NCBI GenBank assembly: GCA_963662175.1
Contig: OY759216.1
Span: forward strand, 54,391,087 to 54,455,086
Direction: 5' to 3'
Origin: Aradus depressus
Taxonomy: Eukaryota > Arthropoda > Insecta > Hemiptera > Aradidae
DNA length: 64,000 nt
Within the stretch, counting starts at the first letter, position 1, and each line of letters starts with the position of its first letter. The position numbers were made by a program, and so were the translations under genes. This document shows, one piece after another, positions 34,602 through 45,924 of this stretch. The notes under the pieces were generated by a model. The model saw only the letters and a list, made by a program, of their open reading frames with translations, was not told the DNA's origin and did not search any database.

Positions 34602-35149
34602 TTTTTATTCATTCTATCCGGAGTTATCGTGTTCAAAGACACACAGACAGACAGATTTAGAGAGATATTTTTTTTTTTAATTTTTGGAATCAGAAGGTAA
34701 GAAAACATGAAATTCCATTGAAAACTCGACATCGAATTTGTGACCGATTACATAACTTCCCCTAGCGGGGAAAGTAAAAAGCCGCTATCCATTAATCATA
34801 CCTAATCCTGATTGTGACTGGTACCAAAGTAGCCGAGTTCAACCTCCACTTTCAATATTACCGGGCGATAATTCAACTATAGCATGAAAAACCTGCATGG
34901 ATTAGCATAGATACCGGACTTTACAGCCGATAGATTTATGTCGATACTGCTTAGCATAAAGCTTGTTTTTCTAGTTCCTATGTAAAATGTGTCAATGATA
35001 CTGTACTAGTTGGCGGTGTAAAATTTATGGAAACCTTTCAAAAATTTCATAATTTAATAAAATAATACTTATGTTTAAACTGAGACTGAATGCCCACGGA
35101 GAAGTTTCGACGAAAAAATATGTGATAAGAGGACTTTCTTACACAAATC

Positions 35150-35302
35150 ATCTCGTTAAAGACTCCTGTTAAACCTGGATAGGCAAAATTTAGGACTTCG
35201 ATAGTTGAGTCGGGCTCATGTCCACCAGAGCGACGAAAGAGCGCTCTGGCAGTAGACGATATGACCTCGTAGCTAAAATCAGGCATCAATCACAATAACT
35301 AA
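35150..35302 (+). repeat. SN1 SINE 3' third
   Basis: TTAAAGACTCCTG, GAGTCGGGCTCATGTCCACC and GAGCGCTCTGGCAGTAGACG. Confidence 0.75.
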
Positions 35303-35369
35303 CAATAAAAAAATTTAAAAAAACATTCACTGTGTTGTTGCGAAGTTTTTCGAAGCAAATGCGACCTCT

Positions 35370-35690
35370 CATTTTTAACCCCCGATGCAAAAGGAGGGGA
35401 GTTATAAGTTTGATGCTTTTGTCTGTGTGTGTGTGTCTGTCTGTGGCATCGTAGCTCCAAGACGGCTGAACCGATTTCAAAACGATTTTTTTGTTTCAAA
35501 AGCTGGTATTTGTGAGATGGTTCTTAGGCATATTTGGTAGAAATTGGGTATGTCGTTTCCAAGATATTCAGGTTTCATCAGAGACTGTGTAGGGATCTCG
35601 GCCTTTATTACAGCTAGAGACTGGGAGTAAATTGATTTTTAATCAAAACACCAAAGACTGAATTTTTTTTTTATTATTTAAATAAATAAA
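35370..35690 (+). repeat. Widespread repeat: 'CTGTGGCATCGTAGCTCC'
   Basis: Holds GTCTGTGTGTGTGTGTCTG, GGCATCGTAGCTCCAAGACG and GAACCGATTTCAAAACGA, a combination I know from dispersed non-coding repeats in invertebrate genomes. The class is uncertain. Confidence 0.5.
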
Positions 35691-36112
35691 ATCTGGATTT
35701 TTGAAGAGGGTGTTTCGTCGTCGACCTGCCCCCAAAATTTTATTGTGTTGGGGTTTTTATAAATTTTAAATTTAACTTTTTATGTTAAAAGGATCAACCT
35801 TCGCAACATCGTAGGTGAGATATTTCAGCAGTTAGATTAACCGAAGTATGTTTCAGTAAGACTCGTGTTGCAACCTCATAGGATGATAAGGACGCTTTAT
35901 AACTCACAGATACGTGTTCCAGGATGTGTCTGTGTGTGTGGTTAGCCCTGGACCCTTGCGTCCACGCTCCACTGCCTCCAGGCCATTGTGCCCCAGTCTC
36001 AAGTCTCACCCCTCTTATTAAGTGACAACATGGGCTGGTTTGGGACATTTTACACACAATAGTCCCAACACAACTGACTCTTGGGGTTACCCACACCCCT
36101 TCCCAATATTCA

Positions 36113-36134
36113 CCCCCCCCCCCCCCCCCCCCCC
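36113..36134. repeat. poly-C run, 22 bases
   Basis: Uninterrupted C run; makes a proline tract in one frame. Confidence 0.9.
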
Positions 36135-36896
36135 GCTTTTCAGAATTTACTCAAAAGAAACCAACACGAGAAAGGTATTGATGTTTAATGAAAAGGAATC
36201 TCTTCCAACCACTGACAGATTCATTGGTCCTCTCTTCAGCTTTAGTTGACGGAGCTACCAATATAAATTTCCTTCATTGACTTGAATTTAATGCTTCTGG
36301 ATGCAGAGTCTGAACGGAAGAAAGACGGCAGGAGGTGCACTTTTCCTCCGTTTCTTGCTGGAAGGAGAAAATGGATCAACTGCCAATTTCTTGGATTCCT
36401 TAAGACCAGTCGTAGTGAACCTAACGTGAGGCCTCCAGCAAGCACACACGCGACTCAAGATCATCTACCCAACTTTACAAAACACTAATACTTCCACTCT
36501 TAACCTTAATAGCTACGTCAGCCCTATATAGTTCTGACAACGATTTTTTAAAACCTTTAAATCGTTATCTATGGAACAAATTTGAATGGGGAAGGCGTCA
36601 GGACATCGTGTCATCGCGCATATCGCATCCTATTATCCTCGCCGAACTGGTCCATACCATTCTGCCATTCCATATAAGCACATCTTTGTTTTGGAATCCG
36701 CATAAGTTGAACTCTGAGAAAGAAGTTTTAGTGAGTCGAAGCGTATAAAAACTCACCTTAGGACACCAAAGACTATGAAATCTTAGTGTAACCTCAAGAG
36801 TACACAAACAACCCTCCAAATTACCCTGAGATAATGAAAATATTTTTAGCAAAGAAAGCGCGAAAAGTTGAGTATTCCAGCTCCAATTCCTTTAGT
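36135..36896. other. Unassigned DNA
   Basis: Overlapping frames of 60-85 codons show no domain and no consistent frame. Confidence 0.35.
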
Positions 36897-37020
36897 TCTT
36901 TTACTTCCTTAGCATACGAAGGGTGGGGGAACTTTTGTTACAGTTCATAAATTCGATGTTCATTTTTCACCAGAATTTCGTGTTTTCCGACCTCCTCATA
37001 CCAAAAATGAGTAAAAAAAA
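36897..37020 (+). repeat. HN1 5' fragment
   Basis: TTACTTCCTTAGCATACGAA, GGGGGAACTTTTGTTACAG and CCTCCTCATACCAAAAATG. Confidence 0.75.
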
Positions 37021-37124
37021 TCCTTAGATTAGAACACAAACCGCCGCCATTACTTCTATTCCCATAAGTCCTATCGTGATTCAGAGCTCTCTCGGTAATG
37101 CTTCTTCAAAAAAATAAAAAAATA

Positions 37125-37297
37125 AATCGAATGAAATTTTGATGTGAATTTATGTGGATTCCGAAGTCCATATGTAAAACGAATATTGATTTTCAGTCAT
37201 GTCAGGCAAATGAAGGACTGTGAGAATTAACTTATATTTTTACTAACTATTCAAGCTGGGGAGGTACACTGCCGATGGTCCGATGACTTTTTACAAT
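37125..37297 (+). repeat. HN1 3' part
   Basis: GTGGATTCCGAAGTCCATAT..., AAGCTGGGGAGGTACACTG, CCGATGGTCCGATGACTTTT. About 100 bases of other sequence separate it from the 5' piece. Confidence 0.7.
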
Positions 37298-38044
37298 CGT
37301 CTTTTTAAAATCCACAATAAGATGATGTTTGCCGACTCATTTGATCTCCACAGTGACCAGAATCAAAAATTGCTTATCTAGGATGGGAAGAAGACAGGAC
37401 TGCGTCTGTGCTGATCTGCCGGCAGATGTTTCTGCCCCTGGTTTGAGTTGAACCACCCAGCGGGAGGGCGTGTCACCCCTCTTATTTATGGGGCGGGGCA
37501 CCCTATCAAGTCAACAGTTTTGGTTACACGCGGATTGTCTTCAGGAAACCTTTCATCCCACTGAGAGTATTAGGAGGACCTTTGCAGATCCGTCTTATTA
37601 ACAGAGATTCCGTCACACATCATGACAAAACACAGCTCAAATTCGCCTTAAACTGTTATGAACGGCTCCATGTCCAAAGATCAAATCCAAAATATCTAAT
37701 CAAAAATATCAACCGACAAAATAACAAACGACAAAATTCCTAACTACAAAATAAACAAACGTCGAATAATTTTTATAACTGGCAAATTTGTAATGAATAA
37801 ATAAAATAAAGAATATTACAATACATTATTATAATTCAATATTAGCACGATCCTAGGGTATAATTGCATAGTAAAATGCAACACTGTAAATCCAATTTTA
37901 ACCCAATAACTAAAAATGTATTGCCAAGTAAGTTAATCCAATAACACGGTTAATAAGGAGCAGTAGGAAATTTCAGAACACTCAGTAAACAATTTGAATG
38001 CCCATAAAAAAAAAAATTAAAGACTAAGATTTAAAATGCACGAT
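37298..38044. other. Unassigned DNA
   Basis: Includes a GC-richer patch at 37380-37520; the rest is AT-rich. No gene seen. Confidence 0.35.
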
Positions 38045-38112
38045 GAAAATTTAATTGATTCCTTCTGGGGAAGTACATACCCGGCGATTCACCGACGACC
38101 TTTTTTTTTTTC
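38045..38112 (+). repeat. HN1 3' end
   Basis: CTTCTGGGGAAGTACATACC, then CGGCGATTCACCGACGACC and a T tract. Confidence 0.75.
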
Positions 38113-39235
38113 TTAATGTTTTTAATTTATTTTAATGTTATTCATCTGAGAGATTGTCCATTGCATAAGGAATTCATCTTATAGTGCAGTTGAAGACACC
38201 CAGGGATACCCTGTAGATCATCGTTTGCCCGGCTACTCATCCTTTTAAGGTTTAAAAAAAACAAAAAAACAATGGTTTCGGTCGTGTTACTTACTGTCTG
38301 TCTCTAAGCGGCCTGTAGCATCCACATGAAAAATCGTGGCAACTTGATAATTGGGATGTATTTGCGTCAGTGTCAGCTACAAACCGAGCATAATGAGCGG
38401 TTCTAGAAAAATATTTGCGACGTGCGCCGAAAGGTGTGTATAACATTCACATTTGTGTTGTCTCCTCCATCGCTTCACATCTGCAGAATGGGTACGAAAC
38501 AAGACCCATTATAAAGAGATGTTTTCATATCGTGTTAGGTACCCCATCACTTTTCACATCGTCTTCCGGGTTTGGTTAAGGAGAATTGTTCTTCTTTTGT
38601 TATCCCGGTCCTGTAATCGAGTATTTTGACCGTGGACAACCCAATTTTTCGCCCCAATATTTGTTTCTCTTCCATAGTGCCCATTCATAAAGTTTTTTAT
38701 ATTTTATTTATTATTTTCGGAAAGATTAACCCATCAAAGTGTATGCATTTTTTCGTAACGCTTCGATTTATCAGCTGGATATGTATACTATAGACGTTAT
38801 TCAGGCGAAACATCGCTGTTAACTTCGCTAGCTTGGGTAAAAACTGAACATTCTTAGCCTAAAAGGATCTACATTTTCAGCTACTGGGCACAGAGGAAAA
38901 GGAATGAAGAATAAAATTGGAATGTCCATCAATTTTCCCCTTCAGTCTGTCCCCCTCCTTGTTTCATCCAACAATGTACTTTCCTGTCTTGTATTATCCA
39001 TGTTTGTTGTGTTAGCTCCTGGTCCTCTGAGGATGGGAGGTGAAGGGAGGGGCCCCTAACTGCCCCTCGTTACATTTATGAAATTCCCCCCTCCCTGCAT
39101 CACCTCCGCCATTTATGTAAGTCCAACCCCTCCTTAATGCTCGTCTGTCGAGGGGTGGTCGCCCGGGGACTATACCTCCGTAATTAAAAAAATAATTAAT
39201 TATCTTGCAACTCGTTGACACTTCACAACAAAGTT
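38113..39235. other. Unassigned DNA
   Basis: No recognised repeat or exon. A GC-rich patch at 39015-39160 gives a meaningless minus frame. Confidence 0.35.
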
Positions 39236-39733
39236 ATGACAATGTAGGTACTTCCCCAGAACGAATTAATCAATTAACTTTTCGCCCACCCCCTCCAAAA
39301 CCAGTAGGCCGTTTGCGCTAATATTCAAATTACATAGGAGCTCCTAACTTCTCATACTAAATGTTGTGCCGATATATTCATTCCATCTCCAATTATTGGG
39401 TTTTTGAGTTGAGCCCCTCCTCTGAACTTCCCCTTCCTTTCTGCCGATATTGCTGAAATATGACAGGTTATGCCCTCATTGGGTTTTGGCTTTAAATATA
39501 AAATTTCAAGTCGATACATCCAGTACATCGGCAGTTATTAGAGGGTTTTGGATTCAAATATAAAATTTCATGTCGATACATTTATTCTATTGTGAGTTAT
39601 CGTATTCATGGACATTCAGACAGACATAGTTTTTTTTTTTTCATATTTGAAATCTAGAGGTCGGAAAAAAAGTAATTTCGTTGAAAACTGCATCTAGTTT
39701 TTAACCGATTACATAACTTCCCCTATACTTGGA
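39236..39733 (-). repeat. HN1 copy, nearly full length
   Basis: GGTACTTCCCCAGAACGAAT at left, two internal units, AACCGATTACATAACTTCCC at right. The fold-back is half lost. Confidence 0.85.
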
Positions 39734-39851
39734 CAGGAAAAAAACTTGTTTAACTTTTACATTGTCTAATTTCACAAAAAAAACATAAACTGTAAGTTTG
39801 CTAGGTTGTCATATTTATAAATACCATCCTCAGGTTATCTGAGATCACCTA

Positions 39852-40142
39852 ACGATAACTCCCGATAAAATCAATGTATCGACACGAAATTGTATATATG
39901 TATCCAGAACCTCCTAAGGACGACACCTATTGATTTTCAGCCAAATTGGTTAGAGAGAAGGAAGAGATTAGGGAGGAGGCTTAACACAAAAACTCTAATA
40001 ACTGCCGTTGTAATGAATGTGTTGACACTGAATTTTATATGTATATTCAAAGCTTTATGAGGACATCATATATTAATTTTCAGCGGATTCAGCCGAAGGA
40101 GAGAATCAGAGGGGATCTGATTCACCGATGCCTTTTTTTTTT
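39852..40142 (+). repeat. HN1 copy lacking both outer ends
   Basis: CCCGATAAAATCAATGTATC, GACGACACCTATTGATTTTC, a second unit, then GATTCACCGATGCC and a T tract. It faces the preceding minus copy. Confidence 0.8.
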
Positions 40143-40189
40143 TAATTTTATTTCTGAGCAAGCCGACCCCAGCCTGTTTACCCGTAAAG

Positions 40190-40340
40190 GCACCTATTTT
40201 AGGTAACTAAAGCTGGGTAGGCAAAATATAGGGTCCTTATTGTAGAATCGGGCTCATGCCCACCAGAGCGACGAAAGAGCGCTTTGGTAGTAGGCGATAT
40301 GACATCGTAGTTAAAGCCCGCGCATGAGATTTAATGACTA
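40190..40340 (+). repeat. SN1 SINE 3' third
   Basis: GGTAGGCAAAATATAGGGTC, GAGCGCTTTGGTAGTAGGCG and AAAGCCCGCGCATGAG. Confidence 0.8.
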
Positions 40341-40344
40341 AGTA

Positions 40345-41285
40345 TATTGTAAATGTAAAATGTTGCAAAAAAGTTTCATTAAAGTTGTTTTACACTTTCA
40401 GCTATCTCAAAAAGTATCAAAGATAAGCAGCAAAGCTTATTAGAATTTTTACTGTGCTCATGAAGAAAATCACAACTCTGCGATGCATAAGCGCAAGCGA
40501 TAAAATATTTTTTCCACCTAAAAGTGACCTAAGAAGAGGGATTTTAAGAGGAAATTTTTTATCACTCAATCCCTTAGATTAACGAGCATATGGGTAAGAA
40601 AATAGTACTTAAATGCTTCATTGTCATTGACCATTTTCCTGAAATCCTCCAGGATGTTACTCTTCGGAATGCCTCAAGGACGCAAACGGTTGATAAAACA
40701 GGAGCTTCATTGCACAAGCCACAGATGCCGTTCCCCGACAAAGCCGGACTCATGTTATTGCACACTTCGTAACAAATGAAGCCTCTTCTGTCTCTGTCGT
40801 TCAGGATACGATATAAAATCATTTGGAGTGAAGATGACGATGAAGAGAAGTACCGCTTGTAATCATTAAACCATTAAGTGCTCAAGACGATCTGAGAAAG
40901 ATGGATTGAAGAGGCTGGAGGCTGGAGGCCGGGGCAGAAGTCAAAGGCAAGTCTTGATGATTGATAGCAGAGAGACTATTGGCTGGAGTGGGTGTCACAT
41001 GGTAGTGTCGCTCCCAATCAGAGGCCTCGGCACTAATGTTGCCTCCATGAGTAGTCACATCCCACTCTCATTACATACCGACTTTACTCATTATCAACCT
41101 ATTCAACTTGAAACTCTCTTCTACTTGACCTCCTACCATCAGTTGTACATCCAACAAAAAGAATCAGCTTTCTCAAATCCATTCTCGACGTTGTTTGACG
41201 TTTTGTGCTCATTGGGGGTGTCGCTGAGTTGCTGATTGAGCTCGCCTCTCAAATAGGCACTACGCTCAATTTTTCTCTTTGACTT
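40345..41285. other. Unassigned DNA
   Basis: Frames near 40574-40822 (minus) and 40906-41235 (plus) lack recognisable domains. Confidence 0.35.
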
Positions 41286-41287
41286 AG

Positions 41288-41607
41288 AGGGTGCCGGTAG
41301 CCCAATGGTATGCTTGCTTACTTACTGAGCTCAAGATCAAGGGTTCGAAACTCCTTAGGTTATTTTATCTGGGAGGTAAATTAAACTTGAGCATGCCGTC
41401 CTTCGGATGGGACGTTAAGCGATGGTCCAAGACTGACCGATGTCAGATACTCGTTAAATACCCCTTACCCTAGGTGAATAAACCTAGGTAGACAAAATTT
41501 AGAACTCCCACTGTAGAGTCGGGCTCATGTCCACAGACGAAAGAGCGCTTTGGTAGTAGGCGATATGACCAAGTAGTTAAAAGCCCGAGCATGAGTCATA
41601 ATAACCA
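41288..41607 (+). repeat. SN1 SINE, full length
   Basis: GAGGGTGCCGGTAGCCCAAT (decayed A box), AAGGGTTCGAAACTCC (B box), complete body, GAGCATGAGTCATAATAACC tail. Confidence 0.9.
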
Positions 41608-42285
41608 ACTAAATTATTCCCACACAATTTGTATGAAAAATCAACATTCTTGCAATGCCAGTGATTTTCCTGCAACTTGTTGTCACCTCACAACAAAATT
41701 ATTCTATTGCATAAATACTTATTTATGCCTTCTGCAAGGCATTAGGTCACAAAAGTAAACGCCATAACAGCAATTTGAAATAAAATTTCGGCTCCATGAC
41801 ATTTATTATTTTATTTTTAATCAAAATATGGAACATTAAGACACTACATAGAATATCGACAAGTGAGTGTATATAGGTAAGTTCTGACTGGCCTCTGGGT
41901 TAAGTCCAGTTTTATAATAATAATTTCATAGCTTTATTTATCTCCCTATTTATTTTTTCCGTCTTTACGACCTAGCAAATAGGCGTCTCAAAAGTGATAT
42001 TCAAGATGTAAGAAAGCGAGATCCAAAACGAAGATATGTGGTTCCATAGAACTAATTAGAAATTACAAGTAATGTAAATGTTACTGTTGAAGTAGGAATG
42101 TGGTTAATGTGGACAATAGCATGTTAATGTCGACATTAATCAAGGCCTCTGGTTAAAGTCGGGAATTTTAACACTTCAATTGTCATTTCTATCTTCAACC
42201 ACGGTCTTATCAGCTGATGTTAGCTGCCACCGGAAAACAATGTGGAGCAAGGAGGAAGGTTATAAAGCTGTTGCTTATTTACTTA

Positions 42286-43895
42286 CAGTGGCTCACAGTC
42301 AAAAAGATGCAAGGGATTTTTAATTTATAAATAGCTATTTTGAATAATAAACTATAATAAATTTCCAATGTAACTTTTATAACATTTAAACTAAACATTA
42401 AATTAATTAAAATAATATTAGAATATAAATAATTATCATTTTGTTAAAACGTAAATTTGAATCTTGGAACAAACTGCAAATAATCAGCTCACAGTGAAAA
42501 TGATGCAATGTTTGTTTTTGTTGTTTCTAATTACATTTATTGGAGTACTCCATCTTGTAAAGAGCTTCGCTCCGAGTGTTTCCATTTAGTTTTAAAAATG
42601 GGTGCTCAAACAACAATTCGCGAACGAGAAATCGTCATAGCAAATTTAAAAAAAGGGAAGACAGAGAAATTGCCTCCATCATTAACAGGAGCTATTCAAC
42701 AGTCGAGCACATTATTGAACGTTATAAAAACGAACATCGGCTTATAAATAAACCCACGGTAAGTGAAAAAAAAAGTTTTACTGCTACTGATGAGCGATAG
42801 ATTTCACCCCAAATTAAAATAAATCCTACACTGAGTGCTCCAAAGTTGGCAATAATGGTTGAAAAACATTTAAACAAAAAGTATGTGCTGAAACCATTCG
42901 TAGGATACTTAGAAAGAACCAATTTCATGGAAGAGTTGCAAGAAAAAAGTCACACCTAAACAAAAAGAATAGAAAGATTAGAGTTGAGAGCCAAAGAGTA
43001 TTTACAGAAAGATTCGCACTTCTGGAAACGGGTTATATTTTCAGATGAATCAAAATTCAACTTATTTGGATCTGACGGAAGAGGTTTTGTATGGAGACGG
43101 GCCAACGAAGAGCTCAGGGGAAAAAATCTTCGCCCGACAGTCAAGCATGGAGGTGGAATGACCATCACGGTGGAGGTGGCCATGTCATGGTTTGGGGGTG
43201 TATGGCTGCCTCTGGAGTAGGAAATCTCCATTTTATTGAGGGGACGATGGACAAATATATTTATTGTGATGTACTTAAAAAAAATCTGAAAGAAAGTGCA
43301 AACAAACTGGGAATTAGCAACAATTTTACATTTTATCAGGATAACGATCCCAAGCATTCTTCATATTTGGCCAAAGAATGGTGTTTGTATAATTGCCCAA
43401 AAACTATAAAAATCGCCCCAATCTCCTGATATAAATTTTATAGAAAATCTGTGGGTTATATTAGAAATGGAGGTGAGAAAACATGAAATTACAAATAAGG
43501 GAGGACTGAAAAGAGCGCTTAAGGAAGAATGGGGGAAGATTCAGCCAAATTACACTGAAAAGCTGGTGGCGTCTGTGGCAGACCGTTTGAAACAGGTATT
43601 AAATAACAAAGGACTTTCGACCAAATATTGATTAGGTATATTTAAAGATAGATTTCTTATGTATTTTTTCCTTTGCATCATTTTCACTGTGAAGTCATTA
43701 TTTATAATTTTTTCTATGACTCAAATTAACGTTTTAACTAAATGGAAATTTCTTTAAATTTGAATATTATTTAAATAAGTTTAATGTTAAAGTTCAGTGT
43801 TATACAAGTTCCATTAGAAATGTATTAAAGTTTATTAATCAAAACGTATGTTTCTATTTAAAAACCCCTTGTATCATTTTGACTGTGAGCCACTG
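42286..43895 (+). mobile_element. Tc1-like transposon, 1610 bp, IR/DR type
   Basis: Outer repeats CAGTGGCTCACAGTCAAAA (left) and TTTTGACTGTGAGCCACTG (right) are flanked by TA (42284-42285, 43896-43897). A second related motif lies about 200 bases inside each end (CTCACAGTGAAAATGATGCA near 42486 and TGCATCATTTTCACTGTGA near 43675). The intervening arms also match inverted, so the terminal repeats are about 210 bases with two transposase-binding-like sites each. Confidence 0.9.
42598..43631 (+). pseudogene. Tc1-family DDE transposase, broken
   Basis: The pieces follow the standard order. MGAQTTIREREIVIANLKKG begins the paired-type DNA-binding region. After a frameshift, REIASIINRSYSTVEHIIER gives the first helix-turn-helix. 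There is a TAG stop at 42798. The catalytic core has FSDESKFNLFG (first D), GHVMVWGCMAASGVGNLHFI, YQDNDPKH (second D) and, after another frameshift near 43417, PDINFIENLW (the E). The tail ends SVADRLKQVLNNKGLSTKY with TGA at 43629-43631. At least four frameshifts or stops prevent a complete enzyme. The catalytic residues remain recognisable, and spacing fits the DD34E class of the family once the frameshift is allowed for. Confidence 0.9.
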
Positions 43896-43965
43896 TATGT
43901 GAGTTTGTGTCTTGTGAAAAGTTTCAAATTATTTTAGTTTTTTAAATGAAAATGACTGTTCCTAA

Positions 43966-44197
43966 CGAGAGGTTTTTTAACGGACTAAATAAAGTGCTTT
44001 CTATCTAAAGAAAAATACAACAGCATCGTAGACGAAGTGTTGACAGCAAAAGTCAAATGTACTGAGAAGATTCCCCAAGATTACAAACGTCTAAAACGTT
44101 TTGATGTAATCGTTATTGACAATGAAATGATTACAAGTGACCGGAGACCAAGGGTAGAAGCGTTGCAGCTGCAAAAAGAAATGTTCAGCAAATAATT
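43966..44197 (+). pseudogene. Coding-like fragment in the outer element (KRBA2/integrase-like N terminus?)
   Basis: After one frameshift a frame reads FLSKEKYNSIVDEVLTAKV and then KCTEKIPQDYKRLKRFDVIV, ending in FSK and TAA near 44197. The pattern SKE-Y--I---L---K---K-P-DY--LKRFD is what I recall from N termini of KRBA2-like integrase-domain proteins (Ginger-type transposases). The integrase core is missing. If correct, the outer element is a deletion derivative of such a transposon. The match is from memory and uncertain. Confidence 0.4.
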
Positions 44198-44510
44198 GCA
44201 GCTGCAAACAAGCTCCTGTGGTCCCTCAATAAATAATAATTTCCCACAATAGCAATTGTTGGCGGTTAATGTCGACATAACCTTCCTCCCTTAGCGTGTG
44301 TTTTCCGACTTTAACTGCTCAAATCAGCTAATGTCGACATTAAGTAATAAGTCTGTGATTGAAGATGGAAATGACGATTGAAATGTCAAAATTGCCGACT
44401 TTAACCAGAGGCCTTCATTAATGTCGACATTAGCAGTTTCCCGATAGTAACAGTGACATAAACATTAATGCTAATTTAAAATTAACACAAACACAACTTA
44501 GCTACAATTA

Positions 44511-44568
44511 TTGTGATTCATGCCCGGGCTTTAACTACGAAGTTCATATCGCCAACTACCCGAGCCCA
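44511..44568 (-). repeat. SN1 tail fragment
   Basis: GTGATTCATGCCCGGGCTTT, then AACTACGAAGTTCATATCGCC. Confidence 0.75.
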
Positions 44569-45105
44569 CCAAAATACATAACATTTTCTACACTTCAATA
44601 ACTGGGGAGATAAAAATTCAAAAAAACAGCACCTAGTCCATGATAAATTGGACTTAAAAACTCATTTCGACTAAAATTGTAACTAGAAAGGAATACTTAT
44701 TGACTTAGAACCTAAAAAACAAATATACTCAAATGAAATAAATAGCAATTTTGACAATGACTATTCAGTAAGTAGATACAATTGTGTCAACAGACAGACA
44801 GATCGAGATAAAGGCAGTTAGCTTATTTTGACTACTGACACACTTGTGCTAAGTCAAACCGACTTTATTTAAATAACCTTCAGAGATTTTTAAAGAAAAT
44901 AATTTCGTCTGCACAAATTTATAAACTTTTGGATTTATTAATAATAACGCTTAGAGCTTGGCAGAGCGCAAAATTTTGTTTCTTTGGACATGCAATTGCG
45001 TAGTGGTCTCATATTCATCCACTGAAATTGGTAAATCCTATAATGTCTGTCTGTATGTACAACGTTATGGAAGTTTTTGACGGACTTTAACTCAACGAGA
45101 AAATT
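44569..45105. other. Unassigned AT-rich DNA
   Basis: No gene or known repeat recognised. Confidence 0.35.
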
Positions 45106-45690
45106 GCTAGCGAGAGCGCGGTTCGAAACCCGGCTGAAGTTCTTTAGGTTTGTTTTTCATCTGGAAGATGAAAAAACATTGAGCACGATGTCCTTCGGAT
45201 GGGACGTTAAGCGATGGTCCGAGGCCGGAACGATGTCAGGTACTCGTTAAAGAAAACTTAGGATTCCCACTGTGGAGTCGGGCGTATGTCCACCAGAGCG
45301 ACGGTTGAGCGCTCTGGGAATCAAGAAAGCCTTCTAACCCGACGCCGGGGACCCCGCCGACAGGCGCTGCGGCGGCTGCCCCTGGCTTAGGGAAGCAGAC
45401 AGAAATGAACCCCCGACAAGATCCAGAGCTCACTCGGTGTAAAGCGCCGAAAACCTACGACGACGATGGACCGTAGCCATCGAGTCGGTCCGCGGACGTC
45501 CTCAGCATCATGTATAATATTGTATATTGTAAATAAACTGGAGAAGGTACCCATTCCCCAACGAAGACAGGGTGATGTGACCGACCCCCCCTCAGGGGTT
45601 CAGGGGCACCCAAAAAAAAAGGTTGAGCGCTCTGGTAGTAGGCGATATGACCTCAAAGTTGAAGCTCGGCATGAGTCTTAATAACTAACA
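45106..45690 (+). repeat. SN1 SINE split by a retroposon
   Basis: First part 45106-45318 (GCGCGGTTCGAAACCCGG B box through GGTTGAGCGCTCTGG); it resumes at 45621 with GGTTGAGCGCTCTGGTAGTA and runs to GGCATGAGTCTTAATAACTA. The A-box end is lost. Confidence 0.9.
45319..45620 (+). mobile_element. Poly-A retroposon with 15-bp target duplication
   Basis: About 300 GC-rich bases ending in CAGGGGCACCC and an A9 tail. GGTTGAGCGCTCTGG is present on both sides (45304-45318 and about 45621-45635). This is the signature of LINE-mediated insertion. The internal ATAATATTGTATATTGTAAA and AATAAA-like sequence suggest a 3' UTR. It is either a 5'-truncated LINE or a processed transcript; no domain is visible. 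Confidence 0.75.
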
Positions 45691-45819
45691 CTGCACAAAA
45701 TATGGTAGTTTTTGTCCAAATCTAAACAAAAAACTAATCTAAACGAAAAAATCTACTATGTCGGATGGAATAAAAAGCTACATGTTTGGCATGACTATAT
45801 TTTACTAAACCAGCTAAAT

Positions 45820-45915
45820 TAAATATATGGGAAGTTAGATAATCGGCCAAAAGTTCGAAGGTGAATTTTCATTGGAATTTCGTGTTTAGCGATCCCCTGA
45901 TGCAAAAATTTTTCG
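45820..45915 (+). repeat. HN1 5' fragment
   Basis: TATGGGAAGTTAGATAATCGG, GAATTTTCATTGGAATTTCG and CCCCTGATGCAAAAATTTTT, meeting an inverted copy. Confidence 0.7.
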
Positions 45916-45924
45916 AACGCAAGT

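Larger units (their letters stand above)
33796..34776 (-). repeat. HN1 copy split by a SINE-RP2-SINE block
   Basis: The left half (33796-34133) starts ATCATCGGTGAATCACCGG and ends at ACAATTTTATGTGG. The right half (34602-34776) resumes at TTTATTCATTCTATCC and ends ACTTCCCCTAGCGGGGAAAG. Joined, the two halves make one HN1 copy; the intervening 468 bases came later. Confidence 0.85.
42082..44454. mobile_element. Inverted-repeat DNA element with SalI-type palindromes, interrupted by Tc1
   Basis: Arms of roughly 150-190 bases face each other. At left: TTAATGTCGACATTAA (42132), then AGGCCTCTGGTTAAAGTCGG and CAATTGTCATTTC. At right, inverted: GACTTTAACCAGAGGCC and TTAATGTCGACATTAG. The palindrome or close variants occur near 42132, 44265, 44328 and 44420. 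Removing the Tc1 insertion leaves about 760 bp. The ends (TACTGTTG and CAGTGACA) are uncertain by a few bases, and I could not fix a target duplication. Confidence 0.75.

Noticed and set aside
42508..42747. Separate small genes within the Tc1 element
   Set aside because: They are frame-shifted pieces of one transposase.
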